Source: Karalla daura
Lineage: Eukaryota; Chordata; Actinopteri; Chaetodontiformes; Leiognathidae
Direction of reading: 5' to 3'
Assembly: GCA_029224185.1 (NCBI GenBank)
Contig: CM055191.1
Span: 12,948,188 to 13,012,187, forward strand
DNA: 64,000 bases
This document shows positions 1-12,525 of this stretch, in pieces. The notes under the pieces were generated by a model. It saw only the letters and a list, made by a program, of their open reading frames with translations, did no database searches and was not told where the DNA came from. The position numbers and the translations under genes were made by a program. The first letter of the stretch is position 1. Each line of letters starts with the position of its first letter.

Positions 1-331
1 TTTTACCCCGACTGCTCACTAATGGAACGGAACGGCGCAATCTTTTTTCGACACTCCTCATCCCCGCCTCTGTTCTCTCACATCAACTCCCGCTGCCGAG
101 CCCGCACCATTCCAGAGGCCTTTCGGGCATACTGATGTGTGTGACTAAGCCTGTCGTCATCTCTGCTGCTGCTGCCGCTGTTACAACAGCGAGGCAGCGT
201 AGTAAAAGAACACAATCCTGTGGCGACACGCCTGCTGCAAGACCTGACTCAGACCTTCATGGGTTGAACGACGGCAGCTGCAACAGGCCAAAAAAGAAAA
301 AAAAAGCGAAAGCAAACTGTGCGACTCTTAC

Positions 332-621
332 TTGACTTTGCTGAAGACGATGTCCACGTCGGTGAGGGTGATGTTCTTGCCGTCGATCACGGCGCAGTCC
401 TTGCACAGCTTGGACCAGTTCTTGCCGTGCATCTCTTTGCCGGTGGCGCGCGTGTCGCCGTGGATGGCGAAGCGGCGAAACGCCTCCTCCAGGGCGGTCA
501 GCTCCACCGGCGTGGACGAGCCCATCCCCCCATCGCTGGTCCCGTTGGACTCGGTCGAAAGCCTTTTGGACGCCCGGTCTTTAGACTGTTCACTGTGCGG
601 CCGCAGAGGAGCCGTGCTCAT
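332..621 (-). CDS. tppp: tppp (tubulin polymerization-promoting protein, p25), first coding exon; partial
   Basis: Encodes about 97 N-terminal residues of TPPP/p25, a microtubule-bundling protein of the p25-alpha family that in mammals is strongest in oligodendrocytes. Seen here: a disordered Ser/Thr-rich head with a basic SKDRASKRLS segment (about residues 13-22), then the start of the p25-alpha domain with ALEEAFRRFAIHG, GKEMHGKNWSKLCKDC and TDVDIVFSK, which match vertebrate TPPP nearly residue for residue. The exon spans 332-667. Its acceptor (cag at 670-668) leaves 46 nt of untranslated leader before the ATG at 621. The donor GTAAGA begins at 331, inside the codon after FSKVK, so the remaining exons lie left of base 1. 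The acid-rich core distinguishes it from an unrelated EF-hand protein; paralogues tppp2/tppp3 are less likely because they lack this long head and because zdhhc11-brd9-trip13-nkd2 follow. Confidence 0.95.
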
Positions 622-674
622 GTTGGGATGTTTGGCTGTCTGGACTTTGAAGTCATTTATGTTGTCTCTGAATA

Positions 675-695
675 GGGGGGGGGGGGGGGGGGGGG
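675..695. repeat. poly-G/poly-C tract of 21 bases at the tppp splice acceptor
   Basis: An uninterrupted run of 21 G on the plus strand. On the tppp (minus) strand it reads as C21 followed by TATTCAG, so it forms the polypyrimidine tract of the acceptor of the first coding exon. Exact length is uncertain because homopolymers are error-prone. Confidence 0.9.
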
Positions 696-1841
696 ATACG
701 ACATCATCCGATCATGCATGTGATGTAAGAGACACACGTGGCAGTTTTCAGATGAGGTAACACGCACGCTACATGAGAGTATGAGGTCTGCAAATAACAT
801 AGGTAGAGCAGCCACCGCAGCGCTCTGCATGAGGACAAAGGACGGTCTTTGATCAAATGTGTCAGAATTTCACGGGAAGGCAGCTGGAGGGAGCAGAAAT
901 GCACCTGACATAACCTCGCTTTCTTTGGAAAAAGTAAACAGTGTCTCATGCCTTAAAATCAAGACACGGCTTGCTAGTTTGTTCTGTGTTGCAGGAAAGA
1001 TTAGAGTCTCCGGAGGTGTGTTCCTGTGCCCTTGAATGGGCACATGTCGTACATGTTGTGGCACAGGGATAGAGGATATACGCAGATCTCTGAGGAATTC
1101 GAAGGGGAATGAATCCAGAGCAGATGGATGTTACGCAGTATGCGAGGTGAGGGCTCGTAACCCCCAAAGGCGATGTCTGAAACTTACTTCTGGTCTGCCA
1201 TGCTTGTGCAGCGATTGGGGTCCTTCGGTGTGGTGCCTGGATTAGCTGACTTCTGTTTTCTCTTTGTGCTGTGGAAAAGATGAGAGCAGAGGTGAACACT
1301 GTGTGAGGGGGGGGGGGTGTTCCTGGACATATGTGAGTGCCAGAGAGTGGAAGACATAATGGAGAAAAGAATAAAATGAAAGCAATTAGCGCAGCATTGA
1401 GTCTCAAGTACAATATTCCATTCTTGTCTCCTCGATTGATCTCTCCTCGTGCAAAATCGTTTGTGACATAAGGTCTAATCCAATCCAGACACCACACTCA
1501 CAGACAGAGCTACATCTAAGGAAAATATTCGAAACAAAGTGAACAGCCATGACACAAAACAGCACAAAATCAAAAGCATGTTCATCATCCTCAACGGCTG
1601 CTTCCTTTCAGGTCAACATCTGTACGTCAGCTACCATTAGCTGTGACACATTACAAAGCAGCGACCCTTTCTCCTTCTCCCCCCACATCCAGAGCGCTCA
1701 CCTTAGTTATTATTCCATCAGTAAGATGCAGGTAAACCTAATCACTGCAGAGCAAAACAGCAAAAAAAGCCTTTGTGATATCTCTATCAAGATGAAGACA
1801 TCATGGGCCGTATTTTTGGAAAGTGACGGTGCCGTGCTCAC

Positions 1842-2062
1842 CTTTCAGCTGTTCCCATACTCAGCTCAGCATCCTTAAAGGACGTGCGTTACCACGGCGA
1901 CGTACACGCCAACAAAGTCTCTCAATGTATTTGCCAGCAGATCTATCACTACAGTTTAAAGAGACGCGACCGAGACGTAAAACGGAGAGCGGCGCCACTA
2001 CTCGGGTAGACCGAAGTGCCTCTGGTCACTGCAGCTCGCAAAGTTTAAAGTCCTTCCAGTAA
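1842..2062 (-). promoter_or_regulatory. tppp: candidate proximal promoter / alternative leader exon of tppp
   Basis: A locally CpG-rich patch in otherwise AT-leaning DNA. On the minus strand it ends in a strong donor (GAAAG|GTGAGC, intron starting at 1,841) that could splice to the tppp acceptor at 670. At 1,888-1,901 the plus strand reads GTTACCACGGCGAC, close to the RFX X-box consensus (GTTGCCATGGNAAC). There is no transcript evidence; the call rests on base composition, the donor and its position 1.2 kb upstream of the coding exon. Confidence 0.35.
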
Positions 2063-3543
2063 CGTGCTCACTCACCCCCTGACCCAACCCCCACGTGGTA
2101 GCGTGTTCAAGGGTTTTGTCTCCACTGTCCCGCGGCCAAGAGTAACAAATGCCACCTCGCTAAAGCACAGTTAAAATGGGTACAAAAGTCCCAAGATTGA
2201 CAGTGCATAGAGCCATTACGATCAGGATGTCAATTCTTGGGGTTAGAAAAAGAAGAGATTATTAACGTGTATGAATAATGGCATTCAGAGGAGCAGACAC
2301 TGGGAAGCCATTGTCCAATAGCAGTGGCTCCTCTGTCTGACCCGTGGCCATTTCTTCACGCGTTGGCACGTGGTGACATCGCAGCGTGCCACTATTCAGG
2401 GCAGGACCTTTGTAGTCATACGTCATCGTGCACTCGGGGCCAAGTCAATCCAGACAGAGTTACTGAGGCTGTCGAGGCCTGCGTCTTTATTTCTCTAGTA
2501 AGAACAATCAGGACGGAGCACAATGAAGTAAAGAATATTGCCATGTCACCACGAGAGAGAACCACGGTTGTAAATGGCTCAATGATGAGTCGATGACTAT
2601 TCAGTAACGTTATGACAGACAAAAACGATCAAATGTAATAAATGTGGACCTAAAGAAGGATTCATGCATCTGAATCATTTTGTGTTTCCTCAAAGGATTT
2701 GCACTTAAAGTAACAGTGAAGATTAACAGTGATATTTGGAATAAGAAGCAGATTCAAGATCAAAGGAGCATTTCTGAAAGGTTAGTCTATGTCACTACCA
2801 TACACTTTAATACCTATAGATAATTTTGAGAGCCAATGGATGGAAATGAGAAAATTAGGAGACCTGTGCCAATTTATAGTTCAGGTTGAAGCGAATCAAA
2901 AACTGGATTCAATCTCTTTCATTCATAATCATCATTTCCAAGATATGTTCAGTCTTGCAACATTTGTCACATTTTAGAAGCCAGAGACTGCCAGGGACTT
3001 GTGAATGAATTGGATGAATTTATTCACATATACTGTATATTGCAGTTTCTGTTAAAACAACTTGTCAGCTGAGCTCTGACCACAGCACAGTCTCTCAGAC
3101 ATTATCATACATGTTTTAATGAAGTACACTGGAGAAATCTGATGAAACGTTAAAGAGGGGCATTTGCTGTTTTATAAGCAAATCCGTGAAACGAGACGAC
3201 AGGAAAACATGCATTCAGTATTAATAACCGACTTCACATGGGAACATAAAGCGGTGGCGTATGTCCTTTGATGTCATGCGGGGTGTGATGTTCAGTCTAC
3301 TGCAGCAGCTTCCTGTCGTAGCCACACTGGGGGTTCATCATAATCAACCTTACTTTCCCACAGATCAGACGCTTGTGTGCGTGTTTTCCTTTGTGCTCCG
3401 CTGGCAGCAGCCAAAATCAATGCCAAACAAAGGGATCTTTTTACTCTCCTCCTCCAATTTATAGTCAGTAGTTTCAAGTGCCTCCAGTCCCTCAGAACAA
3501 CAAGCCTCCTCCAAACCACATCATGTCCACTGCACGAGAGCGA

Positions 3544-3544
<1 letters not shown>

Positions 3545-3570
<26 letters not shown>
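3545..3570. repeat. (GA)n microsatellite
   Basis: Uninterrupted GA dinucleotides inside the tppp intron; no coding meaning. Confidence 0.95.
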
Positions 3571-3575
<5 letters not shown>

Positions 3576-4144
3576 TAACACTGCAGTTCAATGGGCTGAA
3601 GATGAAGACAGATGAAAGGGAAATTGGTCACATGGGGCGTCTTCGAGTGGCAACATTACTGACCTTTAGACATAATGAACTAGCGACCACTGGTTACAGT
3701 AAACCTCTGTCTCATCCAGTTGCAACACTGATGTATTTTTACAAAATTAGACCAACACTCCCATCATGTTAGAGCAATCTTGTGGCGCGCTCCTGCCCCA
3801 CTTTCCCACACACGAGCGAGCGGGAGGCCATTTGGTTAAGGGCAGATCTCCGGAGACAAATCTGTGACTGGATGACAGCATGCTTACATCCACTCCCCTT
3901 CTGGCGGTACACTGCACAGATGAGTGCGTTAACCATAAATTGACCCATTTCGGACTGCGTCTATTCATAGCAACAATACGCCAGAACATTCTATTCATTC
4001 TCCGGGGAGGAGCTCAGCCAGCAGACGACATGCAGGCTGCGATACCAATAACAAAAAATGATGTGTTGAACTGTTAGGTTGGCAGATGGTGCTTTGCTCG
4101 CAAAAAAATGATGACATGGTCGTCAGAATGATATCTATGTGTAT

Positions 4145-4179
4145 GTGAGAGAGGGAGAGAGAGCGAGAGAGGCAGACAC

Positions 4180-4216
<37 letters not shown>
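4145..4216. repeat. (GA)n microsatellite, interrupted
   Basis: Purine-rich tract of GA units with a few interruptions (GC, CAGACA). The Ser-Leu and Arg-Glu repetitive reading frames here are artefacts of the repeat. Confidence 0.95.
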
Positions 4217-4220
<4 letters not shown>

Positions 4221-4776
4221 TGTTTAACAGTGGCGCACCCCTCCGCCGTGCCATCGTGGTGAGTGGGCATGCAGAGAGTCCATCTGCTTTCCATCTAGAT
4301 CAGTGTCCTTTCCAGGCAGCTGCTCTGGAATGTGACAGTGTCAGACTATGAAAACGTAAAAAGCATCATCACCACCACCACTACCACACCACAGAGCCCC
4401 CATCCGCTCGAGACCGACCTCCCTCTGTAGCACGCTGTGCCTGCTAATGGTGACTCCTCTGAGCCAGGAGCTTCTGATGTAAAAACACAGTTCTAAGATG
4501 ACTGGTCTTTAGACAGGAAAATCAATTTTACCTTCACCCAACATGCACTGGGACAGACTCCCTGACTCCCTCCCCATTAAGATGTCAACCGGGTCAAGAA
4601 AATGAATGAATGAGTAAATGAATTTTCCATTTTTCAAATAAAGCGTACGATGGCTCATGCTCCTCAGTTTGTTAAACAAAGACAGGATGTTTTCCTGTTG
4701 ACCTCAAGCTGAGGTCAATACTGACAGGCCTTTCTCACTGGATTCTTTATGTTGACTTCCCGAAATAATCCAGTTG

Positions 4777-4893
4777 CAATGGGCTGATGATCCGTCCAGG
4801 GTGTATTCCCTGCCTCAAACTACACGTCCTTTGATAGGCTCCAGGAGACCACCACAACACATTAAGCAAGTTAATAAAATGGATGGATGGTGT
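4777..4893 (+). repeat. SINE-like teleost interspersed repeat, 3' part
   Basis: Carries three landmarks of a repeat seen repeatedly in this window: a 'tccagggtgtattccctgcc' segment, then 'gataggctccaggagacc', then a tail ending in AAAATGGATGGATGG. The same order occurs in the copy at 19.5-19.7 kb. It is diverged and lacks the 5' part. Confidence 0.7.
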
Positions 4894-6423
4894 GTTAATC
4901 TGCTGTTATGGATTGTCGTCAACAAATGCCTCACAACAAACTAGGAAGTTGGTTCTTATTTATCTAAGATAAAACCATAGCTTCTTAAACTATGTTTAGG
5001 ATTTACAGCCTAGCTAGAAGATCTGTTTGGAGCCGAGTGCCTCACACACACAGCCAGGGGAAGCTGAACAAACCCATTGTTGGTTTGGGGTGACAATAAA
5101 TATGGAAGCCCTGTAAACAACCCTTCAACTTGCCACCGGATAAACGCTGCAGTCTGGTGCCAGCACCAAAGACTCAGGAGGGAGGGCATGACATCAGCGA
5201 GCTGCAGCCCAGGTCTGAGGTCACCACCATGCCGTCTCTGTCAGTCCTCGCCTCCCTAAACCCTGCAACTGCTCTGTGAGTCAAACTTCTTGGCAGGCTT
5301 TGTGCCGTAGAAAAACAAGATGTTTGAAACAAGCTGCAGAGGTTATTGTTGGCAGCAGCAGCGAGCCAAATAGAGGTATAAGGCAGTGTAATGAACACCC
5401 GAGGGGTCCTTAAACAACCCCACGTTTCGGAGGAGACAGTGGTGCCAGGGACAGCAGAAGAGTCCCTCACATGGCTCCGATGGAGCCAGCGGTGAATTGG
5501 CTCTGAGTCCAGTCACAGATAATGGTGAAATCTCTGTAATATCACAGAAATGGCATCTAACATCCCTATTGAACCTATTTCTCACCCAGCTGAAAAAAAG
5601 GCAGATCTCTGTCATAAAAACAGTGGTGGCAGTCTTTGTTTTGTCTAATAGCGTTCCCTTTATTTTGTAAACCTGACCCAAGTGTGAGTCATCACAGAGA
5701 AAATAGGGTCATTTACACTCTGAGGTTAATTGTTTGTGACAGAACCCAAAGGCTCTCGGACCAGAGCAATGAAACCTGGAACGGTAAAAAATCTGGGACG
5801 AAATCAGTGACTGTGTCTTCTTCTCATGCATACCTAATTCAACCTATTGGGAAAACACAGCTATGGAAACACTCGCTGTGAAGCAATAAACATGTTATTG
5901 CCTCATTCTACTATCTAGTCTGGTGTAGTAAACACGGCACTGCCTCAGTCGTTGCTTTTCTGCTTCACGACAACATCCCGAGTCTAATTTAAATACAGAA
6001 ATTCTTTTGCGACAGAGCAATCAATTCACCATTACAGTGATGTCATTATGTAACATCCATTCAATTACGACCCTCTTGTTGCTTCGGCTCGTCCTTTAGA
6101 CGGGATCAAGAGGAAATCGAGAAGTTAATAAAAGAGGGGCCCAATTTCTGTTTTTTCCACGCACATAATTATGTAACTAGCTCTATGTAACCCAGCAGCT
6201 TGGCGTGAAGGCTGCAGCCACAGGCTCCATGCATTGTCACTCATCATTCCCAGCCAATGATGGTGCTTAATGGGGAGGCCTCCACCCTCCACTCACACGT
6301 TCAAAAGATAAACAGAGGAGAAAACATGTTTATGTTACACAGACATGGCTGCAGCTGCTGGCCGAGCGAAACGGGTTACATAAACTTGCAAAATGCCAAA
6401 TTCACAGAATACACACAGACACT

Positions 6424-6444
6424 CACACACACACACACACACAC
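6424..6444. repeat. (CA)n microsatellite
   Basis: Short CA dinucleotide tract in the tppp 5' region. Confidence 0.95.
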
Positions 6445-6850
6445 GCACAGTGCAGTACACGTTATCCGTTTGTTATTGTCAGCTCTAAATGTATATGGGA
6501 CCGCCTATGCAGAAAACGACAGGTATATTTATATATTTGACCAAAAAAAACATGTTATTCGACGGTATCATGCAGCATCTTACTACAGATTGGAAAATGC
6601 GTCTCATTGTTTCAGTGTCACGTCCAAAGCAAACATGCACAGACACGAAAACAAAAAAGCAAAAGCTGTCAGCTGGTTTTGAGTGGGCTGTCATCGAATT
6701 TCTTTCCCATTTTCCCTGATATGAAAACGTGCAGATCTACCTTCGAGCCAGAGCCGAGCGCTGCAGCGGCTCTCCTCTGATCACAGAGCAATAAGTCGGA
6801 CCTGATCACCTGCTGTCTGATCGTCCACCTGCAGCTCTACAGCAGCATAC

Positions 6851-7030
6851 CTGCGCCTCGCGGAGCCCTGCAGTCCCTCTCGCGCCCGCAGCTCGAGCTC
6901 GAGTCCCCTCTCGACGCCTGGGTCCGCGCGAGATGCTGAAGAGAAAGCAGCGCGCTGATTGGCTGCCGCCCAGCTTGTTTTTTCCTCTCTCCTGGTGGAG
7001 CTGTGATGGAGCTGCTGGGAGCACCTTGTT
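6851..7030 (-). promoter_or_regulatory. tppp: candidate distal promoter and non-coding first exon of tppp
   Basis: A GC- and CpG-rich stretch (about 6,850-6,960 is densest) whose minus strand ends in a good donor, GCAG|GTATGC, with the intron starting at 6,850. It is followed downstream only by the tppp acceptor at 670, so splicing to the coding exon is the natural reading. A CTGATTGGCTG sequence at about 6,955-6,965 contains an ATTGG (CCAAT-box) core. Start site and exon length cannot be fixed from sequence. Confidence 0.5.
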
Positions 7031-7149
7031 TTGAGGAGACAAAAAAAGAAAGAAAAAAAAGTAAGAGATTGGAGGATCAGTTACAGCATCAGCCAGAGTG
7101 AATGGAGTGTGCGGTTTGCCAGGAGAGGCATCAGGAAAGGCAGCATTAA

Positions 7150-7400
7150 AGCTAATCTAATCCACAGGGCTCAGGGTCTCTTGATATCATGCTCATGGCC
7201 ACAGGGGCTCAGGAAGTTGGAGATCCAGATGAGAAAATTTGCTGCTTTAAGCTTCTGCTCTAAGCCTTTGGGGTGGCAGCCACTAGGGACTCTCAGACCT
7301 GCCCTGACTCTGGAGACCTTTAAATCTTCTCTGAAAACCCCCTTCTTGTCTACCCATTCATCCCACCATCCATTATCTTATCCGTTTTAAACCCTGTGGT
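7150..7400 (+). mobile_element. decayed non-LTR retrotransposon fragment (reverse-transcriptase C-terminal end)
   Basis: The plus-strand frame from about 7,160 to 7,390 ends in LRPALTLETFKSSLKTPFL. This resembles the closing motif of many fish L2/Rex-type reverse transcriptases (a Trp/Leu segment, then 'TFKSxLKTxLF'). Only the tail of the ORF survives and no catalytic motif is visible. The family cannot be assigned by eye. Confidence 0.55.
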
Positions 7401-9261
7401 GTCGCAGGTGTCTGTGGGTGTGTATCACTACTTCTTCTCGTTGGCAGTTCAGCTTGATCCGCTTCTGTGCACACAGTGAAAGGAGCTACGCAGTATTTGT
7501 ATCATCACTATGCATTAGATAGACAGATAGTCCCTCATTCATCCCTGAAGGACCAATTTGCATTTTACAATGTTGTTTTAGTCCTTCATCTGTTTTTAAA
7601 TAGGCTTGATATAGATTGGAACTTTCTTTATTCATTGTACAGTGTGATAGCATGTGATATTAATTTAGCTCATTGATTCTTGCTCTTTTGCATCCTTTTT
7701 AAGATGAGGCTTCTTTGTGAGTCCACAATTTCTGCCTCACCTGAACAATGTGTTTGACTAAATTCTGATGTTTCTTTGTTTTTCCTCATCTATATACAAA
7801 TAAACCCGTAAATAAATGCACCATGATCTTTTATCGTGCTTCCAAAGAGGACTGTGATCTTCCCGGGGTCTGCCCTCTGGAGCTTCTTCCCCTGATGTCC
7901 AGCGCAGTAGTGTCTTACACAATCGGGAGCAGCCTATAAAGGCTGGACGGGGATGGACATTATGTAACCTCCATCGTGGCTGCTGAGTCCAGTGATACAG
8001 CAGCACCAGGCTCTTAGACGTGCGACTCAAAGGCAGGGGTGAGGGGTCGAAGACTTGAATGCCTGTGAGCGAGAGAAAGGGTTCAGGATGGTGAGTTCAT
8101 CATGATGAAAGCAGCCTGGACTCGGGGCAAACACTCAGTGATGTAATTGCTCGCTCCAAACTGCTGCAATTGCGCCGCCGTGTGGTTAAAATCTGTAACA
8201 ACAGCTAACAACTGTTCACATGAATTAAGAAAAAATCCCAGAATCTTAAATGTTCATCGGGATGAAAAGATGCACTTTTGACCCCTTGTTGCATCCTGTC
8301 AATCCTCATACAAGATTTATTGCCGGGTGTGTGATCATTCAACTCTGTTAAATCAAACAAATGTGGGTTTATGCGAGCTGCAGATATTCTTCCTCAGCCT
8401 CTGACATGGGTCTTCTCACTGACAATAAAATAGAGAAAGTAAAAGCTTGCAGCTGCAGAGTTACATCATGAATTTATGGTTTGACTTTGTAACCACATAA
8501 ACCTCACTAGTAACGGATCCAAGGTTTCAGTGTTGCTTAGAAATGTTTCTTTCTTCATACATAAACAGTAATTATGTATATAAATGTCACCATGCACCCG
8601 GGGACTTAAGACAAATAACATTATTCCGAAATATAAGAACCAATGACACAATGCCCTGTGCCACACTTTACATCATTATGTGGTTTTTAATGTACTAAAT
8701 AGAGCTACATGTCACAATATGTCCTAAGACATTCTCTCATGTATTGAGCAAATATAGTGATGAGTTATGAGTGGAAAGACCAAGGAGACAAAGTTGCCCT
8801 GAATCACACAAATGTCAGTGGTGACAAAAATGAGAGTGCTTCTGTGAACTGAAAATGCCAAAGACTATTTCTGTGAAGGTTTTAATAAGACATGATAGAA
8901 ATGAAACAATTCACAATAAATACTACCTCATTTGTGGAGTTTCAGTAGTAGCTCAGTTCCCCTGTGTGTCACGAATAATCCCACCGCAGTCTTGGGTTTC
9001 CTGCTTGGTGTCTGCAGTGGCTCAGTCTCCACATGCTGCAGATTCTATTTGATTTCTTCAATGGCAAAAATCAACCCAAACTCTGGATTTTAGCCTTGCA
9101 TCAGACAGTAAGCCCTTGAATTTCCAGCACAGAAATAATCGTATGATTTACTGACAGAAACATATTAGAGGTAGCAAATACTTGCTTAGATGTCACCTCT
9201 TGCACTAATTGACATAAGTATCAGCTATGGGAAAGGCAGGTCTGCTTGAATCAGTGTGGAT

Positions 9262-9418
9262 ATCCATTCATTATCTTTTCTGCTCTGAATCTTATCTATG
9301 CGCATATCCAGCAGTTGCAGAGAATACAAGATGGTCAGGTCACCAGTCCATCACAGGGCACACACAAACACACCATCCACTCTCACATAAAGAGGCAATC
9401 TAGAGCATGCAATCAACC
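9262..9418 (-). repeat. SINE-like teleost interspersed repeat
   Basis: Reverse orientation copy. It begins with a degenerate 'ccattcattatcttttctgc' tail, then has 'ggtcaccagtccatcacagg', a run of CA-rich sequence, 'ctctcacataaagaggcaat' and 'ctagag'. These segments match, in order and inverted, those of the plus-strand copies at 4.8 and 19.5 kb and of the minus-strand copy at 32.0 kb. Confidence 0.75.
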
Positions 9419-10177
9419 AGCAGTATCTTTCAGAAAAGCCACACAGACACTGGTTGCTCATCTCAGATCAGAAACAGAAAGTGTGGAAACTTTGCTGGAT
9501 TTGATGAGACTGTCAACTGTCTACTGTCTATGGTGTAGTAAAGTAGTTTTAAGAAGAATGAACCAAACACAAAAAATGAACAGTTAGAAACTTTACTATA
9601 AAATTGAGCTAAAAAGGTTGTTTGACATTGCCAGCTTTCTGAAACTATCACTTCATGAAAAACAGCAATAAAAAGGAGATGCTGTCTCCCCATCAATCAG
9701 CTACCTGCTACAGTAAAATGTTTCCAGCTGCGGGTGATGGTTTGCCACTAAAAGTTTTCTCTTTGGTCATCGAGTAAAATAAAACTGCTCAACTTGGCAG
9801 CACTCTGAGCCCATTTGAGCCTGAATCTGACCACTAAACTCCACTATCACGTTCAAGTTTTGTGTTTCAAGATACCAAATACACTTATCTGACTAACATT
9901 ACTGGAATAAAAGATGGAGCTAGACATTGGCTCTCTATACACACTCAGTAGATAAAACGTTGTTTTAAATAATTCAACCACTGTCATAAAAAAAGACGTT
10001 ACAATACATACAACATGGAGATAAAAAGAAGGCCCCAAAGCATATGGGTCAATAGTCTCTAAAAACACTTTTTGTCAACAGTGTTCAAAGCCGGGTTTCA
10101 GTCTCATGGTCCATATCTTCAGAACAAATAGTTCCTCAGAGCAGTCCTGCCCACCACCATGCAGACATGGGTTGCTG

Positions 10178-12470
10178 CTAAGTATCATTTGGAATCATGA
10201 CCGAGCTGCCCAGAGGGTCTTGTACTCCAGGAACTCTGTCCACAGACTTCCCACCCGTGCTCTGAGCCTCTTCGTCGCCGTCATGCTTCCAGCTTTTGAT
10301 GTCTGTGATACATAACCCGCCTTTCAGACACAGAAGACAAGGAGGGATCAGTCATAGATTCAGACTGCAAGGACTTACAATCTTTGGTAATCTTTAAATG
10401 CCATAAATAAAATGTTTGTGTTGAATGTAAAGCTGAACTCAAAGAGCACTTATATTTAATATTTGATCAAGACTGAGAAAGCTGTTGAACATTTGAAAAT
10501 GGGACAAGCTTCATACACAATGTTACTACATTGAAATACTTCTGCAAGCCCACTGTTGTAAACAGAGAGAGGACAAAAACGCCAAATACTTACGTGTTGT
10601 GCTCTCTGTGGGACCCTCTGTCCCATAGCGCAAACTACTCTCCTTCTCTGACGACTTCTTAAAGCTCTCCAGCTAGAACAGGACAGAGGTTGAACGCAGC
10701 ATTAACGATCTAATGCAAATGAGAAACTTGATAAAGGAACTCTACAGTAAGCCAACATGGTCACCTCTGTGCATATGGACTCTGAGAGTCTGCTCGACAG
10801 TGGGCCAGAGTCTTCAAATTTGCAGGTGCTGCAAGAAAACGAGAGTGATGTCAGCTTTTTTCTCAAAGTGAGGAGAAGATGCTGTGCTGGTTTATTGCTC
10901 GACCTGCCTTATTTGTTTTTTCACGTGAAGTGTCTTGAGACAACATTGTTATAAACTGGTATATGAACTAAGTTGAATTAAATTGAAAAACTGTTTCAAT
11001 AATAGCATGATAAAGTGCTTAGTTTACCTTGAACTCTGCGATAATGCTGGTTCGCAGTCCACGGATGTCTCTTTGTCCCTCTTAAGGAAAAAGAAAGAGT
11101 TTTAGACACATGACGGAGCACGCCAGTGCCTGATGAGTACGAGGTCAGGGACAAGTCTCACCTGTGGGGAGTTGTTTTCTATTTTAGGATCATGAGGATT
11201 TCCTGCCTGAGTGCTTCGGCTTCTGGCTTCTTTCTGCCGCTGCATCTTTATATAATCGTACGTACTGATGCCTTTATATACTGGAGAGCGGAAAAGAGAA
11301 GCAACCAAATGGTGAAGTCTGACGACTGGATGAGGAGAAAGAAGTGTTTATACGTCCACTTGAAGACTCACGGAGGTATAAGTGGAAGCCCAGCAGATGG
11401 CCGAGCAACAGCAGGCTGGTGATGCTCAGCATGACCGTTACAAAGCCTAAAATTAGAAGACCGGCCGAACTCGTCTGAATGGGTGCTAACGGTAAGAACA
11501 CCAGCCAGGTGCTGTTCCCCAGCAGGCCTGGAGAAAGAGAAATAATTATCATTTACATTGTGTCCATTGTTTCTGTGCCCTCCGTTCAGTCCGATGAGGA
11601 GTTCTCAGGGACTCACTGTGGAACTGTGGGGCGGTCCGTAGACTCCTTGGGTCCATGTAATGCTGAATACATACGAACATGATGACCACGACGAGAAGAA
11701 AGACCCCGAGCGTGGCCGAGCACAGAGCCACAAAGAAGCACCTGAAAGCACAGGGCACAAAAAGTCGTATTTCGGTCCAAGGAAAAAAGAAGATGTAAAG
11801 TTTAAAATATACGAGTCCAGCCTCTTTTGTGGTCTTACCAGTAGTTTCTGCCACCTATGCAGTTGTTCAGCCACTTGCAGTGGTGGTCAAAGTCTTCCAC
11901 ACACTTGTTGCAAACGCCGCAGTGTTTCACCTTGGGCCCGCTGCATGAGGACCGATCGTGTTAATCCAGCGTTTTTTTTAACAGAGATCAAATCACTGCT
12001 CCGGATACGTACACCCTGATGTCACACAGGTAACAGTGCAGGTCCTGGATGACGTGCGGCTGCTTCGTCCGATCGAAAAGCGGCAGCGGAGAGGAGTAGC
12101 TCTGCTTGGCCCTCACGCTGGCGTCAGCTGGGTCTATGGTCACAGCGGCGACGTGGGTGAACAGGTTCAAGACAAACACTGCACCTGTCAGCTGTTGCGT
12201 GTGAGTTAAGGGGGGGACGCTTTTCAAAATGTGATCAACGCCAAGTGAATATATGTGAGCGGCAGATGTATCATTGAGAGACGAGGCATACAAGAGCATC
12301 TTTTGTGTGTGTGTGTGTGGTTGGGGGGGGGGGCGCCAAGTCCGAACTCCTGCTATATAAACCACTGTTGACATCATGCACCATTCATCATGTGACAAAA
12401 ACACCACTGATCAAGCCATAGGGGCTTCACAGAGACACACAGAGAGTCTCGTCTGGTGTGACTGGGTGCA

Positions 12471-12525
<55 letters not shown>

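Larger units (their letters stand above)
668..6850 (-). other. tppp: tppp 5' intron region (non-coding)
   Basis: Lies between the first coding exon of tppp and the proposed distal leader exon at 6,851. No open frame here resembles a known protein. It contains two (GA)n microsatellites, a (CA)n tract, one SINE-like fragment at about 4.78-4.89 kb and a small CpG-rich patch at 1.84-2.06 kb. Assignment as intron is inferred from the acceptor at 670-668 and the downstream-facing donor at 6,850; if the proximal candidate leader is used instead, most of this stretch is upstream sequence. Confidence 0.6.
7050..10177. other. tppp-zdhhc11 intergenic region, no gene seen
   Basis: No exon with convincing homology. 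Holds a LINE remnant near 7.2-7.4 kb, a SINE-like copy at 9.26-9.42 kb and ordinary AT-rich DNA. The left-extending 3' UTR of zdhhc11 (minus strand, below 10,178) must occupy its right end, but I could not pick a convincing polyadenylation signal. Confidence 0.7.

Noticed and set aside
7758..8030. 90-aa minus-strand ORF with a fairly normal amino-acid mix
   Set aside because: No recognised motif, no splice partners and no neighbouring coding signal; possibly part of an old repeat, but not supportable as a gene.
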